Assembly (NCBI RefSeq): GCF_006442315.1
Contig: NZ_VFVY01000034.1
Span: 1 to 42,314 of the forward strand
Direction: 5' to 3'
Source of the DNA: Mesorhizobium sp. B2-3-4
GTDB lineage: Bacteria; Pseudomonadota; Alphaproteobacteria; Rhizobiales; Rhizobiaceae
Length of the DNA stretch: 42,314 nt
Part shown: piece after piece, positions 22,022-32,344 of the stretch
Layout: the number at the start of each line of letters is the position of its first letter
How positions within the stretch are numbered: position 1 is the stretch's first letter
Notes under the pieces: model-generated
Seen by the model: only the letters and a program-made list of their open reading frames with translations
Databases searched by the model: none
What the model was told of the DNA's origin: nothing
Translations under genes and position numbers: made by a program

Positions 22022-24474
22022 TGGCGACGCTTTACCCAGTCCAGGACACGTTCGTTCGTGGTGAGGTATCGCCGCGTCTGCATGCCCGTGCATCACTGGA
22101 CCTCTATCGCGCGGCGCTGTCGACGTGCCTGAATTTTGTCACCTTGCCGCATGGCGGCATCCGCAAGCGCGGTGGCACCTATTTCGCGGCTGAGGTGAAG
22201 ACTTCGGCAAAGAAGACCCGGATGATCCCGTTCATCTTTTCGGCGGATCAGGCCTATGCGCTCGAATTCGGTGATCTCTATATCAGGGTCTATGCCTACG
22301 GCGCCCGCGTTGGCACCGTGGAAGTGGTCTCGCCCTATATCGAAGCCGACCTGTTCGACATCCAGTATGTGCAATCCGCCGATCAGATGTGGATCATGCA
22401 CAAGGACTATCCGCTGAAGGTTCTGACCCGAACGGCACATATGGCATGGACGCTCGATGAATATCCCTTCGAGGACGGCCCTTACGATGACATCAACGAC
22501 ACTTCGACCACGCTGACGCCGGCGGATTACGGTTCGCTCACGCCCAAGATGACCGGCCTCACGACGCCGTCTGGCACCGTGGATAGCACAGGCTCCAATT
22601 CCAACGCGTGGAAACTGTTCGACAAGGACGGCGGCTCAGAGGTCTCCTTTGCCGTCCAGGACGGCTTCATCAGCTATCGCTTGGCGGGCGGTGTCCAGGC
22701 CATTGTCGATGCCTATTTCGTCACCTCCAGCGGCAAGTATGCCGGGTCCGACGCCCCAAGCTCATGGAAATTGGAGGGATCGAACGACGGCGCGGCCTGG
22801 TCGACCATCGACAGTCAGCAAGGTGAGAACGGCTGGGCCGGCACCGAAACGCGCTATTTTGAGTTCTTCAACAAGACGCCCTACGAATACCATCGCTTCC
22901 GTTGGCTCGGGAACAATGGCGGCGACAACACGAGAATTGCGGAAATCGGTCTGAACCGAGCCGCCGCCAGCCAGACGCCATTCAATCTCACGGCGTCCTC
23001 GACCGCCGGCATCAACGATGGAGCTGGTTTCCAGACATCCGATGTAGGCCGCAATGTCCGTCTCCTCGGCTCGGATGGCCACTGGCGCTGGGCGGAGATC
23101 AAGGCACGGACAAGCGCGACCGTCGTGACAATCGTCATCCATGGCCTTCCGCTGCCTGACCTCTCCCCGATTTCCCGCTGGCGCCTCGGCACCCTGATCA
23201 ATGGCAAATATCTGGAATCCGGCTCGCTCTACGAAGAGCGCCTTGCGTTCAGCCGCAAGTTTTCCGTGTACGCCTCGGCAACCGGTGACTTCAACAATTT
23301 CGCGGTCGGTGAAAAAGACGATGATGCGATGGCATTTCTACAGGCCGGCGGCGGTCAGGCCAATGACATCACATGGATCGCCGATTCCGACGGCGCGCTT
23401 TTGATCGGCACCTCGGGCGGTGTGCGTGCGCTGTCGGGCTCGGGCATAGACGAGGCGCTGACGCCATCCTCGTTCAAGAACCGGCGCTCGCGCACCGCAG
23501 GATGCTCGCGCATTCGTCCGATCGATGCCGGGCAATCCTTTCTCTATGTGACGCGATCGCGAAGGACCATCGCCGAACTCTCCCAGGTCAACACCGGCCG
23601 CTTCAGCTCCGATGATATTGGCCAGATTTCAGAGCACATTCCGAAGAAGGGCGTGGTCGAGCTTGCTTTTCAAACCGATCCCGATCCGCTGTTGTGGTTC
23701 CCGCTCGATAACGGTGAACTTGGCGGCTACACCCATCAGCCATCGCAGGACGTGCGCGGCATGCATCGCCATGACATCGCCGGCGCCTATTCGGGTTCGG
23801 CGTGGGGCATCGTGGAAAGCGCATGTGTGACGCCGGGACAGACCGGAAATGATGATCTCTGGCTCATCGTGAAACGCACCATCAGCGGCGTAACGAAGCG
23901 CTATATCGAAGTGCTCCAGGCACCTTTCGAGTATGACGCGATCGACGATGCGTTCGCCGTCGACTGCGGGCTGACTTATTCCGGCGCGACCGTGGGGACG
24001 GTTTCCGGCCTTTCGCACCTCAATGGCCAGACGGTCGATGTTCTCGCCGATGGCAAGGTCTTCAAGGGGCTCACGGTCGGATCGGGACAGGTGACATTGC
24101 CCGGTGGGGCAACCGCGGCAAAATGGCAAGTCGGTCTGCCGTTCAATTCCGAAGCCGATACGCTCGAGCTCGACGTGGGCGGCAAGGACGGGTCAATCGT
24201 CGGTCGGCGCAAGAAGGTCGCGCGCGTGATCATGTCGCTGCTGGAGACCGACACGACCGGGCTATCGGTGCAATCGTTCATGCGGGGGCGTTGGGAGAAT
24301 GTCCGCCTTCCAAGCATCGTTGCTCCTGACGGCAAAGCGACCCTGTTCACCGGCAACGTTGAAGTGCCGATCGATGACACATGGGAAGGCCAGGGCAGGG
24401 TCCGCATCCGCCATACCAACCCGACGCCCTGCACGATCCGCGCATTCACTCCCGCTTTTGACGCTGAACCGTAG
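22021..24474 (+). CDS. Tail tubular protein B (nozzle, T7 gp12-like) with an F5/8C-like insert
   Basis: An 817-aa nozzle protein. The start (DTFVRGEVSPRLHARASLDLY, then GGIRKRGGTYFAAE) is diagnostic of tail tubular B. Residues about 190-315 are an inserted discoidin/F5/8 type C-like sandwich (NAWKLFDKDGGSEV, SSWKLEGSNDGAAWSTI, FRWLGNNGGDNTRIAEIGL), a fold that often binds sugars. The beta-propeller-like remainder continues with SLYEERLAFSRKFSVYASAT and ITWIADSDGALLIGTSGG. The insert may contact host glycans or the tailspike. Confidence 0.88.
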   Translation: MATLYPVQDTFVRGEVSPRLHARASLDLYRAALSTCLNFVTLPHGGIRKRGGTYFAAEVKTSAKKTRMIPFIFSADQAYALEFGDLYIRVYAYGARVGTVEVVSPYIEADLFDIQYVQSADQMWIMHKDYPLKVLTRTAHMAWTLDEYPFEDGPYDDINDTSTTLTPADYGSLTPKMTGLTTPSGTVDSTGSNSNAWKLFDKDGGSEVSFAVQDGFISYRLAGGVQAIVDAYFVTSSGKYAGSDAPSSWKLEGSNDGAAWSTIDSQQGENGWAGTETRYFEFFNKTPYEYHRFRWLGNNGGDNTRIAEIGLNRAAASQTPFNLTASSTAGINDGAGFQTSDVGRNVRLLGSDGHWRWAEIKARTSATVVTIVIHGLPLPDLSPISRWRLGTLINGKYLESGSLYEERLAFSRKFSVYASATGDFNNFAVGEKDDDAMAFLQAGGGQANDITWIADSDGALLIGTSGGVRALSGSGIDEALTPSSFKNRRSRTAGCSRIRPIDAGQSFLYVTRSRRTIAELSQVNTGRFSSDDIGQISEHIPKKGVVELAFQTDPDPLLWFPLDNGELGGYTHQPSQDVRGMHRHDIAGAYSGSAWGIVESACVTPGQTGNDDLWLIVKRTISGVTKRYIEVLQAPFEYDAIDDAFAVDCGLTYSGATVGTVSGLSHLNGQTVDVLADGKVFKGLTVGSGQVTLPGGATAAKWQVGLPFNSEADTLELDVGGKDGSIVGRRKKVARVIMSLLETDTTGLSVQSFMRGRWENVRLPSIVAPDGKATLFTGNVEVPIDDTWEGQGRVRIRHTNPTPCTIRAFTPAFDAEP

Positions 24475-24482
24475 GTTTTCCG

Positions 24483-24935
24483 ATGTGCACCATTGCCCTA
24501 ATTGGCCTCGGCCTCTCGGTCGGCGGCGCGCTGGTCGAAGGCCAGCAGCAACAGCAGATGGCCGATATGCAGGCCAAGGCTTACCAGCAGCAGGCCCAGG
24601 CTGATGCCCAAGCTTCGGCATTCGAACAGGCCCAGGAAAAGCACAAGCAGGATCTATTGAAGTCGCAAGCCGTCGCGGCTGCGGGCGCGTCCGGTGTTGC
24701 TCTGGCCGGCTCGCCGACCGAAGTGCTTGCCGCCAACGCCCGGCAAAACCAGCTCGACCTGAAGGCGATCCAGTTCAACTCGCAGCTTCGCCAGAACAAC
24801 CTGAACACCCAGGCGTCGATCTCGCGCTTCTCGGGCAAGCAGGCGGTCACCGGGAGCATCTTCAAGGCGGGTGGTAATCTGTTTTCGGGCATCCAGAAAA
24901 TCCAGATGGCTCAATCTCCTTTCGCGGCGCAGTGA
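24483..24935 (+). CDS. Internal virion protein B-like (T7 gp14 position)
   Basis: A 150-aa protein with an N-terminal hydrophobic glycine-rich segment (CTIALIGLGLSVGGALVEG), then a long Gln/Ala-rich helix (QQQQQMADMQAKAYQQQ). VAAAGASGVALAGSPTEVLA follows, then a further helix. Such proteins are ejected first and form a pore in the outer membrane in T7-like phages. Location between nozzle and large internal proteins supports this. Confidence 0.75.
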   Translation: MCTIALIGLGLSVGGALVEGQQQQQMADMQAKAYQQQAQADAQASAFEQAQEKHKQDLLKSQAVAAAGASGVALAGSPTEVLAANARQNQLDLKAIQFNSQLRQNNLNTQASISRFSGKQAVTGSIFKAGGNLFSGIQKIQMAQSPFAAQ

Positions 24936-24938
24936 CCC

Positions 24939-27900
24939 ATGGCCACCATTCCTCTCCAAATCGCTGAACGTCGCCTCGATCCGGGGAATGTCGTCCAGTA
25001 CCCGCAGGGCGGCGAAACCGGCCGCGCCTTGCAGGAAGTGGGCAGCGACTTCACGGCTGTTGCCGACCGCATCCAGCAGCGCCAAGACGAGATGGACCGC
25101 TTCAAGCGGATCACCATCGAGAACGCCATGGATGCCGACACCGCCAACCAGGCGGCGGAGGCGGCGCGCAACGGCTCGGCGGACGGCGCAGGCCTCCACG
25201 ACACCATTGTTGGTCAGGTCGACCCGGCAACCGGGAAGGTCGCGAAGCCGGGGCTGTTCGACACCATTGCTGATAGGTACCGCGCGCAGATCCCGCAAAG
25301 CCAGCGAGGGTATTTCGATGCGAGCCTTCCGGCAAAGCGGTTGCAGCTGTCGGGTAGCGCTGCGTCGGCCCAATTCGAGCAGGAGCAGAAATATGCAACG
25401 CTCGAAACGACCAAAATCCAGAACGGGTTGATCAGCACCATCCTGCAGATGGACCCGAACGACAGCGCGTCCTACGACGCCTACAAGGCCAAGGGGCGGC
25501 AGGCGATCCTTGCAAGCCCGCTCGCACCGCTGGCGAAGCAATCGACGCTAGAAGGCTGGGACCAGGCCGCACCGAAGGCGCTCGCGCAGGCGATCACCGC
25601 ACGCGATCCGGGCCAGTTGCGCCGGCTGTTCGGCATGGCGCCTCCGGCGGGTGCCAGCGCGTCAACGGGCATCGTAGCGACCGACATCCCGCCGGAAGGC
25701 GCGGCGCTGCTCAACGCCATTGCCGGGCCGGAGAGCGGCGGCAAGTACAACGTCATCAACGGCGGTGAAACGTTCTCCAGCTTCGCGGCTCACCCGAAGG
25801 CTGGACAGCACGGCGATTCCGGCATCGCGGCCGGCCGATATCAATTCCTGCCGTCGACTTGGGATCGAGCGTCGAAGGCTCTTGGTCTCACCGATTTCTC
25901 GGAGGCCAATCAGGACCGAGCCGCATGGTGGCTGGCAAAGCAGGATTACAAGGCCAACACGGGCCGCGACCTTCAAGCCGACCTGAAGTCACCGGATGCC
26001 CAGGTCAAGGCCAACATCCGTCAGGCCCTCTCGTCCACATGGACGGGATTGAAGAACGTTGGCGACGGCAACTTCGCCCGCAGCTTGGACGATGTCGGCG
26101 CTCGGTCGATCCCAGATGCGCCGAACCCGGAAGCCGTCACCTTTCTTGAAAGCCGGTTGGTCGGCCACTCGGCGGACCATGTCACCAACATGCAGCCAGC
26201 GCTGCAAAACCGGCTTGCAGCATTCATTCAATCGGCCCCGCCCGGCATCCGCGACAAGCTGGGGATTTTCTCGGGCGCACGGTCTGATGGGCGGCAGGCC
26301 GAGCTGTATGCCGCCGCCCTGAAAAAATATGGCTCCGAGGAGGAAGCCCGTAAATGGGTTGCCCCTCCCGGCAAGTCCAACCACAACAAGGGCCAGGCGG
26401 CCGACCTGTCCTATGGCGGTCAGTCCTTGGCGAAAGCGCCTGCCGCCGTTGTCAGTTGGGTGCATGACAATGCCGGCGCCTTCGGTCTGAAGTTCCCGCT
26501 GGCCAATGAAAACTGGCACATCGAGGTAGACGAGACGCGCGGCGGCCGGCCTCCGGCGAACGCGACGATGGATAAGCGCTTCGCCGGCATGTCGCCTGAC
26601 GACATGTTGCAGCTCGCAAATCAGGACGATGTTGCTTTCCGGCAGAAGCAGGCGGCGGACGTTGCCCAGGCCAAGGTCGAGTATCAGGCTTACAAAGACC
26701 ACATCGAGCTTGGCATTCGCACGGGCGAAATCCGAGACCCCGCCCAGATCCTCAACAGCAAGCTGAACGAAGGCGATCAGGCGACGCTGTACGAGATGCA
26801 GAAGAACGAAAATAAAGACAATGCCGGGGTCGACGCTATCATCAGCGCGCTCGGCGCAAACCAGAAGGTTCCGATCAACACCTTCGACAGCGATCAGACG
26901 AAGATCGGCGATAAGGCTTTCGGGCAATATGTCGCCAAGGTGGCGCCGGAAAATCAGCCTGCGGCGACTGCGACCTATGTCGCGGCGACCGGCTACATTC
27001 CTGACCAGGTGCAAGCGCAGCTTCGGCAGGGTGCGGCATCGACCACCGCGCCAGCACTCGCAGCCAGCCTTTCGCAAGCCGACACCCTCCAGAAGATCGC
27101 GCCGGCGTCATTCGGTGCGATCCCCGGCAGCGATGTGCAGACCAAGCTCACTGACTTCCGGCACATGGTCAATGATCTGGGGATGCCGGGCGAAGCCGCC
27201 GCGGCTGAAATCCTTCGCCGCGCCGATCCGGCCGTGAAGGTCAATCGCGAGGTGCTGAAGCCAAAGGCGGACGAGTTCGCAAAAAAGCTGACGGTCGGCG
27301 ACGTGACGAACGCATTCGATCCCGGGATGTTCAGCAGCGAGCCTGGCGCCGGGCTGATGCCGGAGCAGTCGTCGGCGCTCCTGGCAGAATATCGGGAGAT
27401 CGCCACCGAGAAGTTTTATGACACCAATGGCGATGTCGGGCTCGCGAAAGCTCGGGCGGTCGAGGATCTGAAAAAGCGCTGGAACGTGACGAACATCACC
27501 GGATCACCGACGCTGATGCGCATGCCGCCGGAACTGCACTATCCGCCGATCGGCGGGAACTACGACTATCTGCGCCAGGATGCCATGGCGACCGCGCAAG
27601 CCTATGCCAATGAGCACGGCGGCCAGAAGGTCGAGAACGTCACGATCTGGCCGTCCGATAAGACGCGCGCCGACATCGAGCAGGGCCGCCCGCCACGCTA
27701 TCGCCTGTTCTACCAGTACAGCGATCATGGCCAGCCGACCTTCACCGAGGTGTTTGCTGGCCCGTGGGGCGTCGGTGCTGACGCGATGCGGCAGTATTCG
27801 GATGATGCAGGCAAGAAATCCGTTCACCTCTCGGACGTGTCGGACCGTGCCAACGACATCGAGCTTTCCGCCGAGAAGAAGGCCCGCGCCATAAACGCCG

Positions 27901-28100
27901 ATCCCGGCACAGAGGATTTCATCAAGGCGCTCAATTCCGAAGCCACGGTCGGCGCCGGTAGGGTCCAAGCTGACATGTACCGGCAACAGAACGCTGAGCC
28001 GGTGGCGCCTGCACCGCTCACGCCTGAAGATCAGCGCGCCAGGGATCGCGGCACGAGCACTTACGATGGAAGCCAGAAGACAGGCTTTGGGAACAACTGA
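24939..28100 (+). CDS. Internal virion protein with muramidase and M15 peptidase domains
   Basis: A 1053-aa ejected protein. Residues 258-345 are a lysozyme-like muramidase (GPESGGKYN with Glu265; IAAGRYQFLPSTWDRASKAL). Residues 410-535 are a VanY/M15 L,D- or D-Ala-D-Ala peptidase domain: SGARSDGRQAELYA, SNHNKGQAADL (Ser480, His482, Asp489) and NWHIEV (His527). It can thus cut both glycan and peptide bonds while DNA crosses the cell wall. The remaining 500 residues are helical. It occupies the T7 gp15 place; in T7 the wall hydrolase is on gp16. Confidence 0.85.
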   Translation: MATIPLQIAERRLDPGNVVQYPQGGETGRALQEVGSDFTAVADRIQQRQDEMDRFKRITIENAMDADTANQAAEAARNGSADGAGLHDTIVGQVDPATGKVAKPGLFDTIADRYRAQIPQSQRGYFDASLPAKRLQLSGSAASAQFEQEQKYATLETTKIQNGLISTILQMDPNDSASYDAYKAKGRQAILASPLAPLAKQSTLEGWDQAAPKALAQAITARDPGQLRRLFGMAPPAGASASTGIVATDIPPEGAALLNAIAGPESGGKYNVINGGETFSSFAAHPKAGQHGDSGIAAGRYQFLPSTWDRASKALGLTDFSEANQDRAAWWLAKQDYKANTGRDLQADLKSPDAQVKANIRQALSSTWTGLKNVGDGNFARSLDDVGARSIPDAPNPEAVTFLESRLVGHSADHVTNMQPALQNRLAAFIQSAPPGIRDKLGIFSGARSDGRQAELYAAALKKYGSEEEARKWVAPPGKSNHNKGQAADLSYGGQSLAKAPAAVVSWVHDNAGAFGLKFPLANENWHIEVDETRGGRPPANATMDKRFAGMSPDDMLQLANQDDVAFRQKQAADVAQAKVEYQAYKDHIELGIRTGEIRDPAQILNSKLNEGDQATLYEMQKNENKDNAGVDAIISALGANQKVPINTFDSDQTKIGDKAFGQYVAKVAPENQPAATATYVAATGYIPDQVQAQLRQGAASTTAPALAASLSQADTLQKIAPASFGAIPGSDVQTKLTDFRHMVNDLGMPGEAAAAEILRRADPAVKVNREVLKPKADEFAKKLTVGDVTNAFDPGMFSSEPGAGLMPEQSSALLAEYREIATEKFYDTNGDVGLAKARAVEDLKKRWNVTNITGSPTLMRMPPELHYPPIGGNYDYLRQDAMATAQAYANEHGGQKVENVTIWPSDKTRADIEQGRPPRYRLFYQYSDHGQPTFTEVFAGPWGVGADAMRQYSDDAGKKSVHLSDVSDRANDIELSAEKKARAINADPGTEDFIKALNSEATVGAGRVQADMYRQQNAEPVAPAPLTPEDQRARDRGTSTYDGSQKTGFGNN

Positions 28101-31100
28101 TGGGCATCCTGAACTATCCCGACGATCCGCCGCTGGCCGGGTTCGGTGCTATCGACTACCGGCCGGACCCTGACAAAGAGGTTGATCCCGACACGGCAAC
28201 GATAGTCGGCGCCGCCTTTCGTCAGGGCAACACCGTCGCGTCGATGGCGTCGAACAAGATGGCCGGGATCGATACGCGCACGCCCGAAGATGGGTTCGAC
28301 GGCAAGGCGCGGTGGGATGAAATCCGGGGCACGTCCTACGAAAGCGACTGGTCGCGCTTCGCCCCGATGCGCAACCGGATCGCCTTCAACGCGATGAAAT
28401 CGCAGATCGACATGGAGCGCGAAGACAAGCGCAACCTCGATGCCGGCGGGTGGACTGCCACCATAGCGAGCCTCGGCGCTGGCCTGATCGACCTTCCAAG
28501 CCTGATCCCTGGTGGCGAACTGGCCACCGGTGTCCGAATTGGCCGCGCCGCTGTCACGACCGGCATTCGCACCGGTGTCGCCGGCGCGCTCGGTGCGGGA
28601 GCCTCTGAAATCGCCCTCCAAGCATCGCAGCAGACCCGGCCGCTCTCAGAAAGCGCCCTGAACGTCGGGTCCGGGGCGGTCCTGAGCGCGCTCCTCGGTG
28701 GCGGGGCTGGCGCCTTGATGTCGGCCGCCGAGCGCCGCGCTGCGCTTCAGACGGTCGAGCGGATCATGGCCGACCCCGGCAACGCGAACGCCTACACCGA
28801 GTTTCGCGACGGCGTTGCCCAGGGGGTCAATGCGCAAGCGGTGCCTGGTCCGGTGCTGGAAGACTATGACATCGGCAAGGGCGCGAAGTTGGTGGGCGCT
28901 GCGCAGGCGCAAATGGTGCCGCTGCTACGGGCTGCTCACAGCCCTTCCGCGCCCGTTCGTGAAATCATGTCGAACATGGCCGAGACGGGTTATTATCTCG
29001 AACGCAACGCGCGCGGCGAAGGCGACATCTCCGTCGAAAGCGCGGTCAAGGAATGGGATCGCGGCGCTGTTGCGAAAGCACTGAAGACAACGCGCGAACT
29101 CTACAGCGACGGGGTCAAGAACGGCCTCAACCTCACGCCGGAAGAATTCCGCACTGCCGTGGCGAAAGCCATGCGCCGGGGCGATGAGAGCGAGCACGAT
29201 GCCGTTTCGAAAGCGGCCGGCTTTTGGCGCTCCACGCTGTTCGAGCCGCTGAAGGAATACGCCATTCGCGAGGGTCGGCTGCCGCCGGATGTCAGCGTGA
29301 AGACGGCGACATCGTACCTGACCCGTATGTGGAATGCGCCGCGGCTGACCGCCGAAGAGGCCCGTTTCAAGGAAATCGTCCGGCCATGGATTGACGAGCA
29401 GATTTCGCACCTCGAATTCAAGAGCGACGAAATCCGGCTCGGCAACAAAATTGTCGACAGCGACAAGGCCATGGAGACGCATGACCGGCTCACGTCGCGG
29501 GTCCAGAACCTCGAAGATCGCCTGGCCGAACGCACCGGCTCGCGCCAGCGCCGCACCGATGCGCTCACGAAGCTGAACCAAGATCGGCTCGACGTGCTCA
29601 AGACACGTGCGCCAGCGGCGCTGGTGAAGCGCCTGCGCGGCGCGGACGAGAACGCCGTGATGGTGGACGCTGTGAAGCAAGCTCGCGTTGCCGAGCGTTC
29701 CGCAGGCAAGCAGCAGACTTTTGCCGAACGATCGCCTGTGCTGGCGATCATCAAGGCAAAAGGCGGAGCGCGCGTCGGCTCGAAACTCGACAATGAGCTG
29801 CGCGCGATGGGCGTGACGCCGAAGTCTCATCCCGGCATGTTCGTGAAGAAAGGCGGCATTGGCGATGTCGACAACTTCGTCCATGCCGAAGACGAGATCT
29901 TCGCCAACCTTGGCCAGGACGGCAATGGCTATGTCGACCATCGCGACCTAATGGAGGCGATTCGTTCCGAACTAGCCGGCAATCCGTTGCGCACCGCTGA
30001 CGAAGAGGCTGCGGCGGCCGCGCTGGACGATCTGGACAAGACGGCGGCGCAATGGCTCGATCAGGTCGGCCTGCCGGCCGATGCCTCGGTGAAACAGGTG
30101 CGCGATCACATTGCGCGCGTGCAGGCTGCGGAACGAAACACCGAAGGCCTCGATACTCGCATCTCCCGTTTTGAACGGGAGCTTGAAGAATTCGATCAGG
30201 CAACCGACGCGGTCGTCAACGAACATGCGATCAGCAAGACCGAACTGCAGAACGCCAGCGACCATCTCCAGTCCCTGGAAGATGAAATCGCCAAGTCGGT
30301 CGACCTCGCCAAGTCATCGCCCCGCGTGCGCCTGGTCGTAGACTATGCCACCGTGAAGCGAGACATCTTCAAGGCCAAGCTTTCGGAGCGGTCTCTGCGC
30401 AAGCGCGTGGACGCACTTCGCCGAATGGATGCCGAAGGCCGGTCGAACGATGCGATGCTGTCAGAACTGGCCGCCAAGTCGATTGATCTGGATCGGCTCC
30501 AGGCCAACATCGAAGGCCTGAAGGTGAAGGCGAACAAGCTGGAGCCTCTTGTGCCCAAGGTCAAACAGGAGATCCCAGATTTCGTTTCTGACGCGGATCG
30601 GGCCGACTATGTAAACGGCATCGTCAACGACATCCACACGCAACTCACTGGCCGCGCGCGGCAGGGCATGCCGTCGTACGATATGGTCATGAGCGACCGT
30701 GGCCCGATGAAGGAACGCACCTTCAACATCCCGGATCATCTGATCGAAGACTTCCTCGAGCACGACATAGAAATGATTGGCCGGCGCTACGCCCGCGTAA
30801 TGGCTACCGACATCGAGCTTGCTCGCATGGACAAGCGACTGGGAGGCAAGGGCGATCCGACTTTGCAATCCCAGATCGACCGAGTGCGCACCGACTATCT
30901 CCAGCAGCGCGACGCGGTGAACGCCTCGGCGCTCGATCAGAAGGAAAAGGCAAAGGCGCTTAAGGCGCTCACGGCTCGGGAGACGAACGACGTTGAAGAC
31001 CTTGCGGCCGTTCGCGATCTGCTGCGCGGGCAATACAACGTAGGCGGCGCCAACACCAATTTCGCGCGCGTGCTTCGCGTCGTCCAGGCGTTCAACTATG

Positions 31101-32344
31101 TGCGGTCCCTCGGCGGTGTTCTGGTGGCGTCGGCGACGGACGCGGCGCGGCCGGCGATGGTGCATGGTTTCAGCCGGTATGTGAGCGAAGGCGTCGCGCC
31201 TCTATTCACGAACCTGAAGGCCATCAAGCTGGCGGTCGAGGACGCGCGAACGGTAGGCGCCGTCACGGAAAACGTGCTGCAATCGCGCCTGGCGTCGATG
31301 GCGGAACTTGCCGATCCGTACTCGCACAATTCGCCTTTCGAGCGCTTCATTGACAACATGTCCAACACCTTCTCGAAGCTGACGCTGCTGCCGTTTTGGA
31401 ACGACATGCACAAGTCGATTGGTTCGGTGCTGACGCAAAACCGCGTGCTGAAGAACGTGACACAGGACTATGCGAACCTCGCTGCGGCCGAACGTCGATA
31501 CATGGGCTTCGTCGGGATCAACCCCGATATGGCGGAACGGATCGCCAAGCAGTTCGATCAGTTCGGATCGATCGAGGGGAACGTGCACGTGCCCGGGATC
31601 GACCACTGGACCGACATCGGTGCACGCCGGGCGTTCGCCGCTGCCATCAACAAGGATGTCGACACGATCATCGTCACCAAGAGCGTGGCCGACGTGCCGC
31701 TATTTACGCACACTCCCGCCGGCCGCGCGCTGATCCAGTTCCGGTCGTTCGCAATTGCATCCAACCAGCGGGTGCTGATGCGCGGCCTGCAAGAAGGGCC
31801 GCGATCTTTCATCCAAGGCACCCTGGCGATGATGACGCTCGGCATGGCCGCTTACTATTTCAAGAACTATGAATCGAACCGAGAAGCAACGAACAACGTC
31901 GGCACCCTCGTCGCTGAAGGCCTCGACCGCGCCGGCGTCTTCCCTCTAGCGTTCGAAATCAACAACACATGGGAAAAGCTTGGGGCACCAGGCCTCTATG
32001 AGGTTGCATCTCGCATCGGCATGAAGATCGACCCATCGGCTGACAAGCGGGGGCCTGCGTCGCGCTACGCAAACCGAGATGCGTTCGGTGCTCTGCTCGG
32101 GCCTTCATTCCAACTCGGCACCGATGCCGCGCAGCTCCTCGGCATTCCTGCCCAGGCGTTGTCGTCGCTGACTGACGGCGATCCGTCGACCAACCCGGAC
32201 CTGAAAAAACAGGACATCGATCGGATCTCGAAGATGATCCCGTTCGCGACCTTGCCGTACTGGCGGTGGGCGATCGAAGGCGGCTTCGGCTTGGGCGATA
32301 GTGGCCTGAAGCCAATGGTAAAGCAGGCCGTCGACGCTCAATAA
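28100..32344 (+). CDS. Large internal virion protein (T7 gp16 position)
   Basis: A 1414-aa protein, the largest here. Residues about 115-215 are Gly/Ala-rich amphipathic helices (LGAGLIDLPSLIPGGELATG) of the type that cross membranes. Residues 430-1000 contain long charged helices and coiled coils (HDRLTSRVQNLEDRLAER; SLEDEIAKSVDLAKS). An EF-hand-like loop, GQDGNGYVDHRD, lies near residue 608. The C-terminal part (TPAGRALIQFRSFAIASNQR, then IQGTLAMMTLGMAAYYF) is conserved in podovirus internal proteins. No lysozyme motif is here; that is on the upstream protein. It is expected to form the ejection channel. Confidence 0.8.
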   Translation: MGILNYPDDPPLAGFGAIDYRPDPDKEVDPDTATIVGAAFRQGNTVASMASNKMAGIDTRTPEDGFDGKARWDEIRGTSYESDWSRFAPMRNRIAFNAMKSQIDMEREDKRNLDAGGWTATIASLGAGLIDLPSLIPGGELATGVRIGRAAVTTGIRTGVAGALGAGASEIALQASQQTRPLSESALNVGSGAVLSALLGGGAGALMSAAERRAALQTVERIMADPGNANAYTEFRDGVAQGVNAQAVPGPVLEDYDIGKGAKLVGAAQAQMVPLLRAAHSPSAPVREIMSNMAETGYYLERNARGEGDISVESAVKEWDRGAVAKALKTTRELYSDGVKNGLNLTPEEFRTAVAKAMRRGDESEHDAVSKAAGFWRSTLFEPLKEYAIREGRLPPDVSVKTATSYLTRMWNAPRLTAEEARFKEIVRPWIDEQISHLEFKSDEIRLGNKIVDSDKAMETHDRLTSRVQNLEDRLAERTGSRQRRTDALTKLNQDRLDVLKTRAPAALVKRLRGADENAVMVDAVKQARVAERSAGKQQTFAERSPVLAIIKAKGGARVGSKLDNELRAMGVTPKSHPGMFVKKGGIGDVDNFVHAEDEIFANLGQDGNGYVDHRDLMEAIRSELAGNPLRTADEEAAAAALDDLDKTAAQWLDQVGLPADASVKQVRDHIARVQAAERNTEGLDTRISRFERELEEFDQATDAVVNEHAISKTELQNASDHLQSLEDEIAKSVDLAKSSPRVRLVVDYATVKRDIFKAKLSERSLRKRVDALRRMDAEGRSNDAMLSELAAKSIDLDRLQANIEGLKVKANKLEPLVPKVKQEIPDFVSDADRADYVNGIVNDIHTQLTGRARQGMPSYDMVMSDRGPMKERTFNIPDHLIEDFLEHDIEMIGRRYARVMATDIELARMDKRLGGKGDPTLQSQIDRVRTDYLQQRDAVNASALDQKEKAKALKALTARETNDVEDLAAVRDLLRGQYNVGGANTNFARVLRVVQAFNYVRSLGGVLVASATDAARPAMVHGFSRYVSEGVAPLFTNLKAIKLAVEDARTVGAVTENVLQSRLASMAELADPYSHNSPFERFIDNMSNTFSKLTLLPFWNDMHKSIGSVLTQNRVLKNVTQDYANLAAAERRYMGFVGINPDMAERIAKQFDQFGSIEGNVHVPGIDHWTDIGARRAFAAAINKDVDTIIVTKSVADVPLFTHTPAGRALIQFRSFAIASNQRVLMRGLQEGPRSFIQGTLAMMTLGMAAYYFKNYESNREATNNVGTLVAEGLDRAGVFPLAFEINNTWEKLGAPGLYEVASRIGMKIDPSADKRGPASRYANRDAFGALLGPSFQLGTDAAQLLGIPAQALSSLTDGDPSTNPDLKKQDIDRISKMIPFATLPYWRWAIEGGFGLGDSGLKPMVKQAVDAQ

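Noticed and set aside
25989..27077. 362-codon leftward open frame
   Set aside because: Antisense shadow of the internal virion protein, which has clear muramidase and M15 motifs in the sense frame.
28925..29941. 338-codon leftward open frame
   Set aside because: Antisense to the 1414-aa virion protein, no recognisable features.
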